From contig NZ_JACJRC010000001.1 in NCBI RefSeq assembly GCF_014697025.1, positions 62,001-126,000 on the forward strand: a stretch of 64,000 nt of DNA. The letters are read 5' to 3'. This DNA is from Alkalinema sp. FACHB-956 (lineage in GTDB: Bacteria > Cyanobacteriota > Cyanobacteriia > Leptolyngbyales > Leptolyngbyaceae). The notes under the pieces were generated by a model that worked only from the letters and a program-made list of their open reading frames with translations, was not told where the DNA came from and did not search any database. Of the stretch, positions 62,323 to 64,000 are shown piece after piece. The first letter of the stretch is position 1, and each line of letters opens with the position of its first letter. The translations under genes were made by a program, and so were the position numbers.

Positions 62323-63126
62323 TTATGGGGCTTTAGCCAAAACCAATTGCTCTAAGTTCGGTAACGGAACCGCACCCGAGAGCGTTTCCCCATTGATGAA
62401 AAAGAACGGAGTTCCTTGAATTCCCAGTGTGTCAGCCATTTGTTGATCTTGATCAAGCACTTTGGCAAACTCTGGAGAATTCCGGTGCTGATTGAACTGA
62501 GTGAGATCGAGCCCTAACTGTTGAGCAAGCTCAAGGTAGAGTTTTTCACCCAGTTCACTTTGACGTTCAAACAACAGATCGTGATATTGCCAAAACTTCC
62601 CCTGCTGCTGAGCAGCCCAAGCGGCTTTTGCGGCGGCGATCGCTTCTGGATGAATCGAAGTTAAAGGATAGTGTTTATACACTAAGGTCACTTGCCCTTG
62701 ATGTTGCTCCATAAACTGCTTCAGGATTTTATGCGCTTCCGCACAGTATGGGCACTGAAAATCTGCAAATTCGATTAACAACCGTTTCTGATTGGGTGCC
62801 CCTTTGGTTGGAGAGTGACCAATTACATTTGCAGGATTTTTCTGGATTTCCTGCTGGAATTGTTGTTTGACTGCCTCCTGTTTTTGTTGTTTTTGTTGTT
62901 CTTCAACCTGTAGTGCTTCTCGAATGATGCTGGGATTGCGACGAATGATATTCAAAACCTGCTGTTCTAAGCCAGGATTGATGGCTCGATCGTTATTGCT
63001 GGGGGTGGCAAGGGTGCTGGATTGGGTCTGAAAGATCCCCACAATGAGCGCAATACCGATCGCGACGATTCCCAAACGAGGGATTGTCCGATTCAACCAA
63101 CGACGTAGGGTGTATAGCATTGTCAT
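62323..63126 (-). CDS. Membrane-anchored DsbA-family thiol:disulfide oxidoreductase
   Basis: A 267-residue protein with an N-terminal membrane anchor (~17-32, PRLGIVAIGIALIVGIF), a charged Gln/Lys-rich linker (~65-100) and a DsbA/DsbG-type thioredoxin fold: LLIEFADFQCPYCAEAHKIL with active-site C125-PY-C128, LVYKHYPLTSIHPEAIAAAKAAW (spanning ~150-172), a helical insertion and the cis-proline block GIQGTPFFFING (~240). Probable periplasmic or lumenal role in disulfide formation or isomerisation, as in cyanobacterial DsbA-like proteins and vitamin-K reductase partners. The start ATG at 63126 is the last of three ATGs created by a tandem repeat; a second ATG lies two codons in. Confidence 0.9.
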   Translation of the reverse strand: MTMLYTLRRWLNRTIPRLGIVAIGIALIVGIFQTQSSTLATPSNNDRAINPGLEQQVLNIIRRNPSIIREALQVEEQQKQQKQEAVKQQFQQEIQKNPANVIGHSPTKGAPNQKRLLIEFADFQCPYCAEAHKILKQFMEQHQGQVTLVYKHYPLTSIHPEAIAAAKAAWAAQQQGKFWQYHDLLFERQSELGEKLYLELAQQLGLDLTQFNQHRNSPEFAKVLDQDQQMADTLGIQGTPFFFINGETLSGAVPLPNLEQLVLAKAP

Positions 63127-63190
63127 GAGTCAGGATTACTAAAGGTCATGAGTCAGGATTACTAAAGGTCATGAGTCAGGATTGCTAAGG
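63123..63190 (-). repeat. Three 23-bp tandem repeats spanning the DsbA-like start, creating chained micro-ORFs
   Basis: Two perfect 23-base units (63123-63145, 63146-63168) and a 22-base third (63169-63190). Read on the minus strand, each of the two complete units carries an ATG that opens an 8-codon frame ending TGA within the next unit's ATGA (63146-63172 and 63123-63149). The last TGA overlaps the DsbA-like start (ATGA at 63126-63123). Confidence 0.85.
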
Positions 63191-63254
63191 CATCGAGCAG
63201 AAAACTAGATGCCATTGCAAACAAGATGCGAACGAGACTATGACGCGATCGGGG

Positions 63255-64000
63255 CTATTTCGGGGCATCACACACCCGTCTGCCATAGGCACTGATCACT
63301 TGGGAAATTCCCGTTGGGTCAAAGCCAGCCATTGCCCGCAGCATTTCCTCTTCATTGTTAGCATTGGCAACTTTATTCATCCGCATCGCAAAACTAATGC
63401 CCTCTGCGGTATTCTCAATGGCCTTAAATTCCTTAGTCGCTTTCACCGCAGTCCAAGAGGTCTTCAGTGTATTCACCATCTTGGCAACTTTTCCTGCCCC
63501 TTGAGCCGAGTTCACCGCCGCAGAGGCTCCCCCTGACGAACCCAAGGAGGCAATATTGGCGGCCAAACTGAGGGTGCTCATGACCTGATTGGCTGTGACT
63601 TCAGCACAAAACTTGGCACTGGAAGCACAGCCCGCCCCACAAGCAACATATCCAGTGGGACATTGCCCCCAACAGACAGGGCCGATCCCTTCATAGTTCG
63701 TACGGCAAGCAGAGTAACAGAGTCCTGCATCCCCTTGCAGGTTAGGCTTACACACCAAGGGCTTGGGATCCCCAATAATGACTTTTTTGGCACAGGATAA
63801 ATCAATCCCAGGATTCAATCCCAGGGCTGAACAATCGGGTTGATTGGGGCGGCAGATATTGCTCCCAAACGCGCTGTAACCCGTTCTGCATTTGGGGTAA
63901 ATAATGGCTCCATTTTGCTCACAGCCTTGGGGATTTTCCGCAGCGCAACGCGCCCGTGCTCCATCCAAGCTGAAGGCTTTGTCTCCAAACTTCCAGGGAT
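63255..64000 (-). CDS. Cysteine-rich protein, N-terminus outside window
   Basis: The frame is open to the right edge (248 codons visible, reading PWKFGDKAFSLDGARARC at the edge), so the true start is upstream of the window. About 20 cysteines lie in the first half in a repeating pattern: GLCYSACRTNYEGIGPVCWGQCPTG, YVACGAGC, and earlier CRTGYSAFGSNICRP. The second half is helical, Ala/Ser/Asn-rich, with few cysteines (VMSTLSLAANIASLGSSGGAS, NTLKTSWTAVKATKEFKAI) until the final VCDAPK. CRxxYxGxGPVCW-type repeats are, to my knowledge, seen mainly in uncharacterised extracellular proteins of protists, fungi and some bacteria. Export is likely but not visible. Function unknown. Confidence 0.65.
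   Translation of the reverse strand, partial: PWKFGDKAFSLDGARARCAAENPQGCEQNGAIIYPKCRTGYSAFGSNICRPNQPDCSALGLNPGIDLSCAKKVIIGDPKPLVCKPNLQGDAGLCYSACRTNYEGIGPVCWGQCPTGYVACGAGCASSAKFCAEVTANQVMSTLSLAANIASLGSSGGASAAVNSAQGAGKVAKMVNTLKTSWTAVKATKEFKAIENTAEGISFAMRMNKVANANNEEEMLRAMAGFDPTGISQVISAYGRRVCDAPK

Overview
This 64 kb window is chromosomal DNA from a cyanobacterium, probably a filamentous or Leptolyngbya-like lineage. Three things point that way. The octamer GCGATCGC and its core CGATCG (HIP1-type motif) recur throughout genes and spacers on both strands. Several genes belong to photosynthetic lineages: ndhS, a CpcT/CpeT-type bilin lyase, an FdC2-type ferredoxin and aerobic hemF. Base composition and gene style are uniform, and I saw no prophage, CRISPR array, rRNA or intact insertion sequence.

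Left third (1-30 kb) is mostly housekeeping. It opens with the 5' part of an unrecognised single-span membrane protein and a FurC/PerR-type regulator, followed by an MFS exporter and ilvB with its terminator. Next come a decayed patch (an Rpn-like fragment and a truncated DUF4347 fragment), a secreted alpha/beta hydrolase, and a large DUF4347/FG-GAP/RTX protein with seven near-identical 159-bp repeats. A minus-strand series follows: LivF-like ATPase, bacterial-type ferredoxin, hisZ, a J-domain/TPR protein, an inositol-phosphatase-family enzyme and FdC2 ferredoxin. Then come tRNA-Ser(GGA), a small secreted protein, a class III cyclase-domain protein, a PiT phosphate transporter, a HAS-barrel-like protein, ndhS, rodA, mrp, hemF, a STAS protein, the bilin lyase, tadA, a methyltransferase and an OFA-type MFS transporter.

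Middle third (30.5-54.7 kb) is one large cell-surface polysaccharide locus. Its minus-strand arm carries OPX (Wza-like) and PCP/BY-kinase (Wzc-like) genes ending in a strong terminator, then a WecA/MraY-type priming transferase and three glycosyltransferases ending in a second terminator. Its plus-strand arm carries Wzm and Wzt (ABC-2 exporter with a C-terminal carbohydrate-binding-type extension), eight further glycosyltransferases, a Wzy-like multi-span protein and a final glycosyltransferase. A fold-back repeat family (CCCCCTTA...AAGGGGG core) has five copies in this arm's spacers. Together the genes would prime a glycan on undecaprenyl phosphate, extend it, flip or export it and control chain length. 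ABC export and polymerase/PCP/OPX parts occur side by side, so one or two polymers may be made.

Right part (54.7-64 kb) holds a MalK/UgpC-like ATPase without its permease, a secreted protein with a divergent L,D-transpeptidase-like motif, a CorC/CNNM-type membrane protein, a secreted Ig-like-type protein, tRNA-Ile(CAU), ispD, an unrecognised 294-aa protein, a membrane-anchored DsbA-like oxidoreductase and the 3' part of a cysteine-rich protein cut by the window edge. Short tandem repeats of 13-23 bp occur in many spacers. One in front of the DsbA-like gene creates chained micro-ORFs linked by ATGA overlaps.

Functions were assigned by reading the sequence alone; no database search was run.
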